This document shows positions 9,209 to 18,390 of a stretch of 64,000 nt of DNA, piece after piece; position 1 is the first letter of the stretch, and each line of letters opens with the position of its first letter. Origin of the DNA: Paraburkholderia diazotrophica (GTDB taxonomy: Bacteria > Pseudomonadota > Gammaproteobacteria > Burkholderiales > Burkholderiaceae). The notes under the pieces were generated by a model. That model saw nothing but the letters and a program-made list of their open reading frames with translations. It was not told the origin of the DNA and made no database searches. The DNA lies in contig NZ_FNYE01000032.1 of the NCBI RefSeq assembly GCF_900108945.1, forward strand, positions 28,869 through 92,868. The letters are read 5' to 3'. Made by a program: the position numbers and the translations under genes.

Positions 9209-9583
9209 GCCGCCTCGTGCGATGAGCGCGCCCGCGATCAGCGCGATGCCGCCGACGAGCGCAATCGTCCGCCATGGGTTTTCGTGCACGTAGTCGTCGG
9301 CATCGTGAAACGCTGCTTGCGCGCGGTCGCGCATGACGTCGCGCGTGTCGTTCAGGCGGGAGCGCGCATCGTCAAGCCGTTTGCGTAATTGCGTCCTGAT
9401 GGCTGCGGCATCGGCCTGCGTGCCGTCGCCAAGCGAGTTCTCGAGTTCCGCCATCAGTGTGCGCAGTTCACTGGCAATGTCTTCAGCGGCATGCCGGCTA
9501 TGGCGCGCGATGCGGCGCGCACGACGCCCCGTCGTTGTCCAGGATTCGCCGATGGCATCTCGCGTATTAGGTAGTGCTGTCAT
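9200..9583 (-). CDS. DUF883 (ElaB/YqjD-type) membrane-anchored protein
   Basis: 127-residue protein of the DUF883 family (ElaB, YqjD, YgaM in E. coli), small stationary-phase inner-membrane proteins, some of which bind ribosomes. An N-terminal helical, charged region (about 30–95) with coiled-coil character precedes the DDYVHENPWRTIALVGGIA motif, and one C-terminal membrane helix (about 108–124) ends in RGGMR. GGAG lies just before the ATG. The stop is embedded in an 8-bp tandem repeat. Role beyond membrane anchoring is not established. Confidence 0.85.
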   Translation of the reverse strand: MTALPNTRDAIGESWTTTGRRARRIARHSRHAAEDIASELRTLMAELENSLGDGTQADAAAIRTQLRKRLDDARSRLNDTRDVMRDRAQAAFHDADDYVHENPWRTIALVGGIALIAGALIARGGMR

Positions 9584-9957
9584 GGTCGCTCCGTCGATGA
9601 GGGTGGTTCAACATGCCCGCAACACAGCGCGGGAAGTCTCTTCTGACGCAACTTCGGTGCCCGCCTGGCGCGAGACTCACAACCTGCGCCATAACATGCA
9701 TCGACGACGCGCTTTGCGTCGAATGATGCGCGCGGCATGCGGCAGAAATTGCGCCGGCAGGCCCTGCGCGTCAGTCAAATTTACAACGACTCGCGCGCGC
9801 GAGCAGGCATGGTCGCAAGTGGCGGAAACGATGTCGCGATACGCCGGAGACGAACGCACGTCCATACGAGTATCGTGATGGGATTGAAAGCAAAACGCCG
9901 TCACGGATTAACGTGACGGCGTTGTTCAAGCCCGAAAATCTCGACTACGCTGTTGTG
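9584..9957. other. Intergenic region between DUF883 gene and ompW
   Basis: Holds the promoter side of the DUF883 gene and, at its right end, the ompW terminator. A small hairpin (GACGC/GCGTC arms near 9705–9720) is visible. No convincing gene. Confidence 0.45.
9892..9925 (-). terminator. Intrinsic terminator of ompW
   Basis: Perfect 11-bp stem AACGCCGTCAC / GTGACGGCGTT (9894–9904 and 9913–9923) with an 8-nt loop. Read on the minus strand it is followed by a T-rich run (TTTTGCTTT). It lies about 35 bp after the ompW stop. Confidence 0.88.
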
Positions 9958-10680
9958 TTAGAAGCGGTATCCGAGGTTCACGTACGTGACGATCGGGTTC
10001 AGGCGGATCTTCGTTTCGGATTGCACGGTCAGCGGGCCGACGGGTGTGCTTGCCGTGGTGTTCAGCTTGGCAGTCGTGCTGAGCGGCAGGTACGAAATCG
10101 AGAAGCCGGCGAACCAGTGATCGGTGAACGCGTAGGTGAAGCCGGCATTAAACACGGGCTCCCACGAACTATCCGTGGTGACGGTGGTCGGACCATGCAG
10201 GACGTTGTTCTGAAAGGTGCCGTTCGTGATGTGCTCGTCGGTGAACCAGATGCGGCTCACGCCGATGCCGAGATATGGGCGGAACTTCGCTTGCGGCTGA
10301 TTGAAGTAGTACTTCAGCAGCAGTGTCGGACTCCACTGTTTGGCCGAGCCGATCTTGCCGTACTGCGCAAATGCGCCTGTGCCTTTCAGATCGAATTGCG
10401 GCGGAATGCCGATGTCGAACTGGGTGGCGATGTGGTCGGTAATGAAATAGCCGGCCGTGAAACCAACGGTGTCGCCATCGCCAGCCGAGGCGCCAGAGTT
10501 AGGTACCGTGATGTTGACGGGCGAACCGCCGACGTTTGTCTCTCTCAACGGCTGACTGCTGGACTGCGGCGCAAGATGGAACCACCCGGTTGTAACGTAG
10601 ATACTGCCGGCCGATTGCGCGTGCGCTGCGGTTGTCACGCAAGCAAGCGTCGCGATTCCCAAGGCCTGTTTTAATTTCAT
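9958..10680 (-). CDS. ompW: OmpW-family outer-membrane protein
   Basis: Small eight-stranded beta-barrel porin for small hydrophobic compounds; 240 residues. Signal peptide of about 21 residues (MKLKQALG…ending AHA), then alternating beta strands with family features GYFITDHIATQFDIGIPPQFD and YRPYLGIGVS-like text (FRPYLGIGVSRIWF). The chain ends in the C-terminal aromatic signature LGYRF recognised by the BAM machinery. GGAGG ribosome site; own terminator downstream. Monocistronic. Confidence 0.93.
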   Translation of the reverse strand: MKLKQALGIATLACVTTAAHAQSAGSIYVTTGWFHLAPQSSSQPLRETNVGGSPVNITVPNSGASAGDGDTVGFTAGYFITDHIATQFDIGIPPQFDLKGTGAFAQYGKIGSAKQWSPTLLLKYYFNQPQAKFRPYLGIGVSRIWFTDEHITNGTFQNNVLHGPTTVTTDSSWEPVFNAGFTYAFTDHWFAGFSISYLPLSTTAKLNTTASTPVGPLTVQSETKIRLNPIVTYVNLGYRF

Positions 10681-10865
10681 TTGTGCTCCTCCAAAAAAGG
10701 CCCGCTAATTATGACCACAACGTTTCAAACAAACCATGGCGCCCGTTAGAGCGTTCTGCCTGGGCTTTATGCTGTTTCCGGCAGACCCGCACGGCGCGTA
10801 AGGTCGCGCCGGCGCAGCTTTTCGGACCTTCGGGTATGTACCAACGCGACTTTGGATAATCCAGC

Positions 10866-11573
10866 ATGGCACGGCTTGCACGTCTTTATGTCCCCGACCA
10901 GCCGCAGCACGTGATCCTGCGCGGACTCGACCAGCAGCCCGCATTCGTCGACGACCAGGATTACGAACTGTTCATCGATTGCCTGAAGGCGGCTTCACGC
11001 GATCACCATCTGTCCGTTCATGCATACGCGCTGATGCCAGGCGCGGTGCAACTGCTCGTCACGCCCACCGACGAATCAAGCTTGCCGAAAGCAATGCAGG
11101 CAGTCGGCCGGCGCTATGTCGCGCATTTCAACCGTCGTTACTCGCGACGCGGCACGTTGTGGGAAGGCCGTTATCGCGCGACGGTCATCGAAGGTGAGAA
11201 GTACTTCCTGCTCGCGAGCCGCGTCGTCGAAATGTCGCCGGTGCGCAACCAGCTGGCGAGCACGCCCGAAGACTATCGATGGTCCAGTTATCGGCATCAC
11301 ATCGGGCTGACCTTAGACAGTCTCATCACCGACCACCGGCTGTACTGGTCGCTCGGGAATACGCCGTTCGAGCGGCAGCGCGCTTACCGCGAACTGTGCG
11401 AGCAGCCGCTCGACGAACGCGAAGCGAGCCAGCTCCAGCAGGCCACGCTGAAGGGGTGGGTGCTGGGCAGCGACTCGTATCGCGAGTGGGCGGCGCGCGC
11501 GGCGAACCGGCGCGTGTCGCCGCTGCCGCGAGGACGGCCACGCAAGGTCCGCGAGACGCCGCAAACCCAATAA
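10866..11573 (+). CDS. Degenerate IS200-like / REP-associated (Y1) transposase family protein
   Basis: 235 residues resembling Y1_Tnp/RAYT-type transposases: the start MARLARLYVP…HVILRG, the FNRRYSRRGTLWEGRY block (about 88–103) and SPVRNQL (about 124–130) are the family landmarks. The catalytic residues appear lost. The HUH motif, normally NHVHLL, reads GAVQLL (A60, Q62), and the position usually occupied by the tyrosine before the IxLNPVRA block is Val120. The C-terminus is basic (RGRPRKVR), resembling an AT-hook. No terminal repeats or REP array were seen around it. The frame is intact and has its own terminator, which suggests a retained, possibly regulatory DNA-binding protein rather than decaying debris. 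Confidence 0.75.
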   Translation: MARLARLYVPDQPQHVILRGLDQQPAFVDDQDYELFIDCLKAASRDHHLSVHAYALMPGAVQLLVTPTDESSLPKAMQAVGRRYVAHFNRRYSRRGTLWEGRYRATVIEGEKYFLLASRVVEMSPVRNQLASTPEDYRWSSYRHHIGLTLDSLITDHRLYWSLGNTPFERQRAYRELCEQPLDEREASQLQQATLKGWVLGSDSYREWAARAANRRVSPLPRGRPRKVRETPQTQ

Positions 11574-11615
11574 AGCCTTTGTGGATCAAAGGTTTGTCGG
11601 CGCCAAGAGAGAGCG

Positions 11616-11645
11616 AACGGCATCTGCGAATGCCGTTTTCTTTTG
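11616..11645 (+). terminator. Intrinsic terminator after the transposase-like gene
   Basis: Stem AACGGCAT / ATGCCGTT (11616–11623, 11630–11637) with a 6-nt loop, followed by TTCTTTT. Confidence 0.8.
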
Positions 11646-11724
11646 CCCTTATTAGATGTGGAACCAATTAATTTTAAGAAAAATGCACCACATTGATAAT
11701 AGGGGCCTGGACATCAGATTTTGT

Positions 11725-11754
11725 TTGCTATTCCTTTGATTCGTCGCGTATATT
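11725..11754 (+). promoter_or_regulatory. Possible sigma70 promoter of gltB
   Basis: TTGCTA (11725–11730), an 18-bp spacer and TATATT (11749–11754) in an AT-rich stretch, predicting a leader of roughly 130 nt before gltB. Sequence match only; GATAAT at 11695 is an alternative -10. Confidence 0.4.
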
Positions 11755-11894
11755 TCGACTTCCGGCGTCCGAATGTGCAAGTGCAATATCTCGCATGTCA
11801 CACGACTAAGCGGCCGCCCGCGCAGTTGAGTTGAAACTGCGGGCAACAAGAAAATGGATTAACGGCCCCACGGCCCCTGACAGACGGTGTCCCC

Positions 11895-14800
11895 ATGAAC
11901 GACCACCAGCAGCCGATTTCCACGGTTCCCGCCGCGCAGGGTCTTTACGACCCGCAGAACGAGCACGACGCATGCGGAGTCGGCTTCGTTGCGCATATCA
12001 AGGGCAAAAAGAGCCACGAGATCATCCAGCAAGGCCTGAAGATTCTCGAGAACCTCGATCACCGGGGCGCCGTCGGCGCCGATCCGCTGATGGGCGACGG
12101 CGCGGGCATCCTGATCCAGATTCCGGATGCGTTCTACCGCGAGGAAATGGCGAAGCAGGGCGTGACGCTGCCGCCCGCTGGCGAATACGGCGTCGGCATG
12201 ATCTTCCTGCCGAAGGAGCATGCATCGCGTCTCGCGTGCGAACAGGAACTGGAGCGCACGGTGAAGGCCGAAGGCCAGGTCGTGCTCGGCTGGCGCGACG
12301 TTCCCGTCGACCACAACATGCCGATTTCGCCGACCGTCAAGGCGAGCGAGCCGCTGATCCGCATGATCTTCATCGGCCGCGGCAAGGACATCATGGTGAC
12401 GGACGCGCTCGAGCGGAAGCTGTACGTGATCCGCAAGACGGCGAGCCATCGCATCCAGGCGCTCAAGCTCAAGCACGGCAAGGAATACTTCGTGCCGTCG
12501 TGCTCGGCGCGCACGGTTGTCTACAAGGGCCTGCTGCTGGCGGGCCAGGTCGGCGTGTACTACCGCGACCTGCAGGACGAGCGCGTCGTGTCGGCGCTCG
12601 CGCTCGTGCACCAGCGCTTCTCGACGAACACGTTCCCGGCGTGGGAACTGGCTCACCCGTACCGGATGATCGCCCACAACGGCGAGATCAACACGGTGAA
12701 GGGCAACGTCAACTGGCTGAACGCGCGTACGGGCGCGATCGCGTCGCACGTGCTCGGCGACGACCTGCCGAAGCTGTGGCCGCTGATCTATCCGGGCCAG
12801 TCGGATACGGCATCGTTCGACAACTGTCTCGAACTGCTCGTGATGGCGGGCTACCCGCTCGTGCATGCCGTGATGATGATGATTCCGGAAGCGTGGGAAC
12901 AGCACACGCTGATGGACGACAACCGCCGCGCTTTCTACGAATACCACGCCGCGATGATGGAGCCGTGGGACGGCCCCGCTGCGATCGCGTTTACCGACGG
13001 CCGCCAGATCGGCGCGACGCTCGACCGTAACGGCCTGCGTCCGGCGCGCTACATCATCACCGACGACGATCTCGTGATCATGGCGTCGGAAGCGGGCGTG
13101 CTGCCGATTCCCGAATCGAAGATCGTCAAGAAGTGGCGCCTGCAGCCGGGCAAGATGTTCCTGATCGACATGGAGCACGGCCGCATCATCGACGACAAGG
13201 AACTGAAGGACAACCTCGCGAACGCGAAGCCGTACAAGAGCTGGATCGACGCCGTGCGCATCAAGCTCGACGAAATCGAGCCGAGCGCGGAAGACGTCGT
13301 CACGGAGCGCCGTGAAGCGGCTGCGCTGCTCGACCGCCAGCAGGCGTTCGGATATACGCAGGAGGACCTCAAGTTCCTCATGGCGCCGATGGCGCAAGCC
13401 GGCGAAGAAGCCGTCGGCTCGATGGGCAACGACTCGCCGCTCGCCGTCATGTCCAACAAGAACAAGACGCTCTATCACTACTTCAAGCAGCTGTTCGCGC
13501 AGGTGACGAACCCGCCGATCGACCCGATCCGCGAAAACATGGTGATGTCGCTGGTGTCGTTCGTCGGTCCGAAGCCGAACCTGCTCGACACGAACAACAT
13601 CAACCCGCCGATGCGCCTCGAAGTATCGCAGCCTGTGCTCGACTTCAAGGACATCGCGAAGATCCGCGCGATCGATCAGTACACGGGCGGCAAGTTCAGC
13701 TCGTACGAGCTGAACATCTGCTATCCCGTCGGCTGGGGCAAGGAAGGCATCGAGGCGCGCCTCGCATCGCTGTGCGCGGAAGCCGTCGATGCGGTGAAGT
13801 CCGGCTACAACATGCTGATCGTGTCGGACCGCAAGACGGACCGCGACAACGTCGCGATTCCGGCGCTGCTCGCCACGTCGGCCATTCATACGCACCTCGT
13901 GCAGCAAGGTCTGCGCACGAGCACGGGCCTCGTCGTCGAGACGGGCTCGGCGCGTGAGACGCACCACTTCGCGCTGCTCGCGGGCTACGGCGCGGAAGCC
14001 GTGCATCCGTATCTCGCGATGGAAACGCTCGCGCAGATGGCGGCGGGCATGAAGGGCGACCTGTCGGCGGAAAAGGCCGTCTACAACTTCACGAAGGCAG
14101 TCGGCAAGGGCCTGCAGAAGGTCATGTCGAAGATGGGCATTTCGACGTACATGTCGTACACGGGCGCGCAGATTTTCGAAGCGGTCGGTCTCGCCGAAGA
14201 TCTCGTGAACAAGTACTTCAAGGGCACGGCGTCGAAGGTCGGCGGCATTGGCCTCTTCGAAGTCGCTGAAGAAGCGATTCGCCTGCATCGCGAAGCGTTC
14301 GGCGAGAGCCCCGTTCTCGCGAACATGCTCGACGCGGGCGGCGAGTACGCGTATCGCGTGCGCGGCGAAGACCACATGTGGACGCCCGATGCGATCGCGA
14401 AGCTGCAACACTCGGCGCGCAGCAACTCGTATCAGACGTACAAGGAATACGCGCATCTGATCAACGACCAGACGAAGCGTCACATGACGTTCCGCGGCCT
14501 GTTCGAATTCAAGGTCGATCCGTCGAAGGCGATTCCGCTCGACGAAGTGGAACCGGCGAAGGAAATCGTCAAGCGCTTTGCAACGGGCGCGATGTCGCTC
14601 GGCTCGATCTCGACGGAAGCGCACGCGACGTTGGCTGTCGCGATGAACCGTATCGGCGGCAAGTCGAACACGGGTGAAGGCGGTGAGGACGAAAACCGCT
14701 ATCGCAACGAACTGCGCGGCATCCCGATCAAGAACGGCGACACGATGAAGACCGTCCTCGGCGACGAGGTGATCGTCGACATCCCGCTGAAGGACGGCGA

Positions 14801-16598
14801 TTCGCTGCGCTCGAAGATCAAGCAGGTCGCGTCGGGCCGCTTCGGTGTGACGGCGGAATACCTCGCGTCGGCGGACCAGATCCAGATCAAGATGGCGCAA
14901 GGCGCGAAGCCGGGCGAAGGCGGCCAGTTGCCCGGCCACAAGGTGTCGGAATACATCGGCAAGCTGCGTTACTCGGTGCCGGGCGTCGGCCTCATTTCGC
15001 CGCCGCCGCACCACGACATCTACTCGATCGAAGACCTCGCGCAACTCATTCACGATCTGAAGAACGCGAACTCGTCGGCGAGCATTTCGGTGAAGCTCGT
15101 CTCGGAAGTGGGTGTCGGCACGGTCGCTGCCGGTGTCGCGAAGGCGAAGGCCGATCACGTCGTGATCGCGGGCCACGATGGCGGCACGGGCGCATCGCCG
15201 CTGTCGTCGATCAAGCACGCAGGCACGCCGTGGGAACTGGGTCTCGCGGAAACGCAGCAAACGCTGGTACTGAACCAGTTGCGCGGCCGTATCCGCGTGC
15301 AGGCCGACGGCCAGATGAAGACGGGCCGCGACGTCGTGATCGGCGCGCTGCTCGGCGCGGATGAATTTGGCTTCGCGACGGCGCCGCTCGTCGTCGAAGG
15401 CTGCATCATGATGCGCAAGTGCCATCTCAACACGTGCCCGGTCGGCGTCGCGACGCAAGACCCCGTACTGCGCGCGAAATTCCAGGGCCAGCCGGAACAC
15501 GTCGTGAACTTCTTCTTCTTCATCGCCGAAGAAGTGCGCGAAATCATGGCGCAACTGGGCGTGCGCAAGTTCGACGACCTGATTGGCCACAGCGAATTCC
15601 TCGACATGAAGAAGGGCATCGAGCACTGGAAGGCGAAGGGTCTCGACTTCTCGCGCGTGTTCTATCAGCCGAGCGTGCCGTCGAGCGTCGCGCGTCTGCA
15701 CGTCGAATCGCAGGATCACGGTCTGGACCGCGCGCTCGATCACACGCTGATCGAAAAGGCGAAGGCCGCGATCGAGAAGGGCGAGCACGTGTCGTTCATC
15801 CAGCCGGTGCGCAACGTGAACCGCACGGTCGGCGCGATGCTGTCGGGCACGATCGCGAAGAAGTACGGCCACGACGGCCTGCCCGACGACACGGTGCACA
15901 TCCAGTTGAAGGGCACGGCGGGCCAGAGCTTCGGCGCGTTTCTCGCGAAGGGCATCACGCTCGATCTCGTCGGCGACGGCAACGACTACGTCGGCAAGGG
16001 CCTGTCGGGCGGCCGCATCATCGTGCGTCCGACCAACGATTTCCGCGGCAAGTCCGAAGAGAACATCATCATCGGCAACACGGTGATGTATGGCGCAATC
16101 GAAGGCGAATCGTTCTTCCGCGGCGTTGCGGGCGAGCGCTTCTGCGTGCGTAACTCGGGCGCGACGGCCGTCGTCGAAGGCACGGGCGACCACGGTTGCG
16201 AATACATGACGGGCGGCACGGTCATCGTGCTCGGCGAGACGGGCCGCAACTTCGCGGCGGGCATGTCGGGCGGCATCGCTTACATGTACGACCCGGACGG
16301 CACGTTCGCCGCGAAGTGCAACAAGTCGATGGTCGCGCTCGAACCGGTGCTGCAACAGGCCGAACAGGAGCGCACGGTCGACAAGGCGCTGTGGCACACG
16401 GGCCAGACCGACGAAGCGCTGCTCAAGGGGCTCATCGAACGTCACTTCCAGTTCACGGGTTCGCCGCGCGCAAAGGCGCTGCTCGAAAACTGGGATGCGT
16501 CGCGCCGTCAGTTCGTGAAGGTGTTCCCGACTGAATACAAGCGCGCGCTGGGCGAAATGGGCGCGAAGAAGGCCAGCAAGGAAGTGCTCGCGGCCTGA
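11895..16598 (+). CDS. gltB: Glutamate synthase (NADPH), large subunit
   Basis: Makes glutamate from glutamine and 2-oxoglutarate. 1567 residues, normal for the alpha subunit. A 26-residue propeptide precedes Cys27 (DACGVGFVAH), the N-terminal nucleophile of the glutaminase domain after processing. The central domain and FMN-binding synthase domain follow (KPGEGGQLPGHKV, GHDGGTGASPLSS), then the [3Fe-4S] cysteines C1170, C1176 and C1181 (CIMMRKCHLNTCPVGV) and the C-terminal beta-helix domain of GXGXG repeats. gltD lies 115 bp downstream. Confidence 0.98.
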   Translation: MNDHQQPISTVPAAQGLYDPQNEHDACGVGFVAHIKGKKSHEIIQQGLKILENLDHRGAVGADPLMGDGAGILIQIPDAFYREEMAKQGVTLPPAGEYGVGMIFLPKEHASRLACEQELERTVKAEGQVVLGWRDVPVDHNMPISPTVKASEPLIRMIFIGRGKDIMVTDALERKLYVIRKTASHRIQALKLKHGKEYFVPSCSARTVVYKGLLLAGQVGVYYRDLQDERVVSALALVHQRFSTNTFPAWELAHPYRMIAHNGEINTVKGNVNWLNARTGAIASHVLGDDLPKLWPLIYPGQSDTASFDNCLELLVMAGYPLVHAVMMMIPEAWEQHTLMDDNRRAFYEYHAAMMEPWDGPAAIAFTDGRQIGATLDRNGLRPARYIITDDDLVIMASEAGVLPIPESKIVKKWRLQPGKMFLIDMEHGRIIDDKELKDNLANAKPYKSWIDAVRIKLDEIEPSAEDVVTERREAAALLDRQQAFGYTQEDLKFLMAPMAQAGEEAVGSMGNDSPLAVMSNKNKTLYHYFKQLFAQVTNPPIDPIRENMVMSLVSFVGPKPNLLDTNNINPPMRLEVSQPVLDFKDIAKIRAIDQYTGGKFSSYELNICYPVGWGKEGIEARLASLCAEAVDAVKSGYNMLIVSDRKTDRDNVAIPALLATSAIHTHLVQQGLRTSTGLVVETGSARETHHFALLAGYGAEAVHPYLAMETLAQMAAGMKGDLSAEKAVYNFTKAVGKGLQKVMSKMGISTYMSYTGAQIFEAVGLAEDLVNKYFKGTASKVGGIGLFEVAEEAIRLHREAFGESPVLANMLDAGGEYAYRVRGEDHMWTPDAIAKLQHSARSNSYQTYKEYAHLINDQTKRHMTFRGLFEFKVDPSKAIPLDEVEPAKEIVKRFATGAMSLGSISTEAHATLAVAMNRIGGKSNTGEGGEDENRYRNELRGIPIKNGDTMKTVLGDEVIVDIPLKDGDSLRSKIKQVASGRFGVTAEYLASADQIQIKMAQGAKPGEGGQLPGHKVSEYIGKLRYSVPGVGLISPPPHHDIYSIEDLAQLIHDLKNANSSASISVKLVSEVGVGTVAAGVAKAKADHVVIAGHDGGTGASPLSSIKHAGTPWELGLAETQQTLVLNQLRGRIRVQADGQMKTGRDVVIGALLGADEFGFATAPLVVEGCIMMRKCHLNTCPVGVATQDPVLRAKFQGQPEHVVNFFFFIAEEVREIMAQLGVRKFDDLIGHSEFLDMKKGIEHWKAKGLDFSRVFYQPSVPSSVARLHVESQDHGLDRALDHTLIEKAKAAIEKGEHVSFIQPVRNVNRTVGAMLSGTIAKKYGHDGLPDDTVHIQLKGTAGQSFGAFLAKGITLDLVGDGNDYVGKGLSGGRIIVRPTNDFRGKSEENIIIGNTVMYGAIEGESFFRGVAGERFCVRNSGATAVVEGTGDHGCEYMTGGTVIVLGETGRNFAAGMSGGIAYMYDPDGTFAAKCNKSMVALEPVLQQAEQERTVDKALWHTGQTDEALLKGLIERHFQFTGSPRAKALLENWDASRRQFVKVFPTEYKRALGEMGAKKASKEVLAA

Positions 16599-16638
16599 TC
16601 GTTTCCCGACAAAGCCACTGACGACATAACGAAGCGCA

Positions 16639-16672
16639 CCCGCCGCCTGCGAACGAAAACGCAGGCGGCGGG
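16639..16672 (+). other. Strong hairpin between gltB and gltD
   Basis: Perfect 12-bp GC-rich stem (CCCGCCGCCTGC and its reverse complement, 16639–16650 and 16661–16672) with a 10-nt loop. No T-run follows, so it is more likely an mRNA-stabilising or processing element setting the gltB:gltD ratio than a full terminator. Confidence 0.7.
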
Positions 16673-16713
16673 CGCCGATCCCCTCACCGATTCAGATAGA
16701 CATAGAGAACCAC

Positions 16714-18180
16714 ATGGGCAAGGCAACCGGTTTTCTCGAGTTCGAACGCCGCCACGAGGCGTACGAAGCACCCCTCACGCGCGTGAAGCACTACAAGGAA
16801 TTCGTCTCGGCGCTGACCGACGACGAAGCGAAGATTCAAGGCGCTCGTTGCATGGACTGCGGAATTCCGTTCTGCAACAACGGCTGCCCGGTGAACAACA
16901 TCATCCCGGACTTCAACGATCTGGTGTTCCGCCAGGACTGGAAGAACGCGATCGAAGTTCTCCACTCGACGAACAACTTCCCCGAATTCACGGGCCGCAT
17001 CTGCCCGGCGCCGTGCGAAGCGGCGTGCACGCTCGGCATCAACGACGACCCGGTCGGCATCAAGTCGATCGAGCACGCGATCATCGACAAGGCATGGGCC
17101 GAAGGCTGGGTCGCGCCGCAGCCGCCGAAGCACAAGACGGGCAAGAAGATCGCGATCGTCGGTTCGGGCCCGGCGGGCCTCGCCGCCGCGCAGCAGCTCG
17201 CGCGCGCCGGCCATGACGTGACGGTGTTCGAAAAGAACGACCGCATCGGCGGCCTGCTGCGTTACGGCATCCCCGATTTCAAGCTGGAGAAGTGGCTGAT
17301 CGACCGCCGCATGCGCCAGATGGAAGCGGAAGGCGTGACGTTCCGCGCGAACGTGTTCGTCGGCAAGGACGCGATTCCGGCGCACATCGGCAACACCGCG
17401 AAGGAAACCATCACGCCGGACCAGCTGAAGGAACAGTTCGACGCAGTGATCCTGACGGGCGGCTCCGAAATGCCGCGCGATCTGCCCGTGCCGGGCCGCG
17501 AACTCGCAGGCATCTACTACGCGATGGAGTTCCTGCCGCAGCAGAACAAGGTCAACGCGGGCGACAAGGTGGCCGATCAACTGCTCGCGAAGGGCAAGCA
17601 TGTCGTCGTGATCGGCGGCGGCGATACGGGTTCGGACTGCGTCGGCACGTCGAACCGTCACGGCGCGAAGGGCGTCACGCAGTTCGAGCTGCTGCCGCAG
17701 CCGCCGGAAGAGGAAAACAAGCCGCTCGTGTGGCCGTACTGGCCGGTGAAGCTGCGCACGTCGTCGTCGCATGAGGAAGGCTGCGAACGCGACTGGGCTG
17801 TCGCGACGAAGCGCTTCGAAGGCAAGAACGGCAAGGTCGAGAAGCTGATCGCCGCGCGCGTCGAATGGAAGGACGGCAAGATGCAGGAAGTGCCGGGCTC
17901 CGAGTTCGAAATGAAGGCCGATCTCGTGCTGCTCGCGATGGGCTTCACGCAGCCCGTCTCGCCCGTGCTGGAGGCGTTCGGCGTCGACAAGGATGCGCGC
18001 GGCAACGTGCGCGCGTCGACGGAAGGTGATAAGGCCTATTACACGTCGGTCGACAAGGTGTTCACGGCAGGCGATATGCGCCGAGGCCAGTCGCTCGTCG
18101 TGTGGGCGATTCGCGAAGGCCGTCAGTGCGCGCGCTCCGTCGATGCGTACCTGATGGGGCACTCGGAGCTGCCGCGTTAA
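16714..18180 (+). CDS. gltD: Glutamate synthase (NADPH), small subunit
   Basis: 488-residue beta subunit that takes electrons from NADPH through FAD and passes them to GltB. N-terminal iron–sulphur cysteines are in CMDCGIPFCNNGCP (about 47–60) and CPAPCEAAC (about 95–103). The FAD-binding GSGPAGLAAAQQLARAG (about 150–166) and NADPH-binding IGGGDTGSDCVGTSNR motifs follow. Second gene of the gltBD operon. Confidence 0.98.
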   Translation: MGKATGFLEFERRHEAYEAPLTRVKHYKEFVSALTDDEAKIQGARCMDCGIPFCNNGCPVNNIIPDFNDLVFRQDWKNAIEVLHSTNNFPEFTGRICPAPCEAACTLGINDDPVGIKSIEHAIIDKAWAEGWVAPQPPKHKTGKKIAIVGSGPAGLAAAQQLARAGHDVTVFEKNDRIGGLLRYGIPDFKLEKWLIDRRMRQMEAEGVTFRANVFVGKDAIPAHIGNTAKETITPDQLKEQFDAVILTGGSEMPRDLPVPGRELAGIYYAMEFLPQQNKVNAGDKVADQLLAKGKHVVVIGGGDTGSDCVGTSNRHGAKGVTQFELLPQPPEEENKPLVWPYWPVKLRTSSSHEEGCERDWAVATKRFEGKNGKVEKLIAARVEWKDGKMQEVPGSEFEMKADLVLLAMGFTQPVSPVLEAFGVDKDARGNVRASTEGDKAYYTSVDKVFTAGDMRRGQSLVVWAIREGRQCARSVDAYLMGHSELPR

Positions 18181-18298
18181 GTCTCGCGTTCGGGCGTGGC
18201 CGCGCGGCATGCATCGCGCGGCTCGCTGCTCCTTTTGGTTGACGAGGTGGAGACAGACGCGGACGCATTAAACCGTACCGCACAGCAGTAGAAGCAGG

Positions 18299-18338
18299 AC
18301 AAAACCGGGCGCTCGCAAGAGCGACCCGGTTTTTTCTT
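18299..18338 (+). terminator. Intrinsic terminator of gltBD
   Basis: AAAACCGGGCGCTC…GAGCGACCCGGTTTTTT: a GC-rich interrupted stem (18301–18331) followed by a run of T, about 120 bp after the gltD stop. Confidence 0.85.
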
Positions 18339-18390
18339 TGCATCAGGCGATAATGTGTCGATGAGCGGGAAAGCGTACGGAGACAGAACG

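Larger units (their letters stand above)
11574..11894. other. AT-rich interval: transposase-like gene terminator and gltB leader
   Basis: Much lower GC than its surroundings between 11640 and 11760. Contains a terminator at its left end and a possible gltB promoter (see separate entries). No gene supported. Confidence 0.6.

Noticed and set aside
8870..9388. 172-codon frame downstream of dgt
   Set aside because: Runs through the tandem repeat and across the DUF883 gene in the opposite direction; composition implausible.
10866..11573. Intact IS200/IS605 insertion sequence
   Set aside because: Catalytic motifs are missing, and no tnpB, terminal hairpins or target-site signature were seen; described as a degenerate family member instead.
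11859..16445. A 1528-codon open frame antisense to gltB
   Set aside because: Arg/His/Val-rich translation with no domain; a by-product of GC-biased third positions opposite a real, highly conserved gene.
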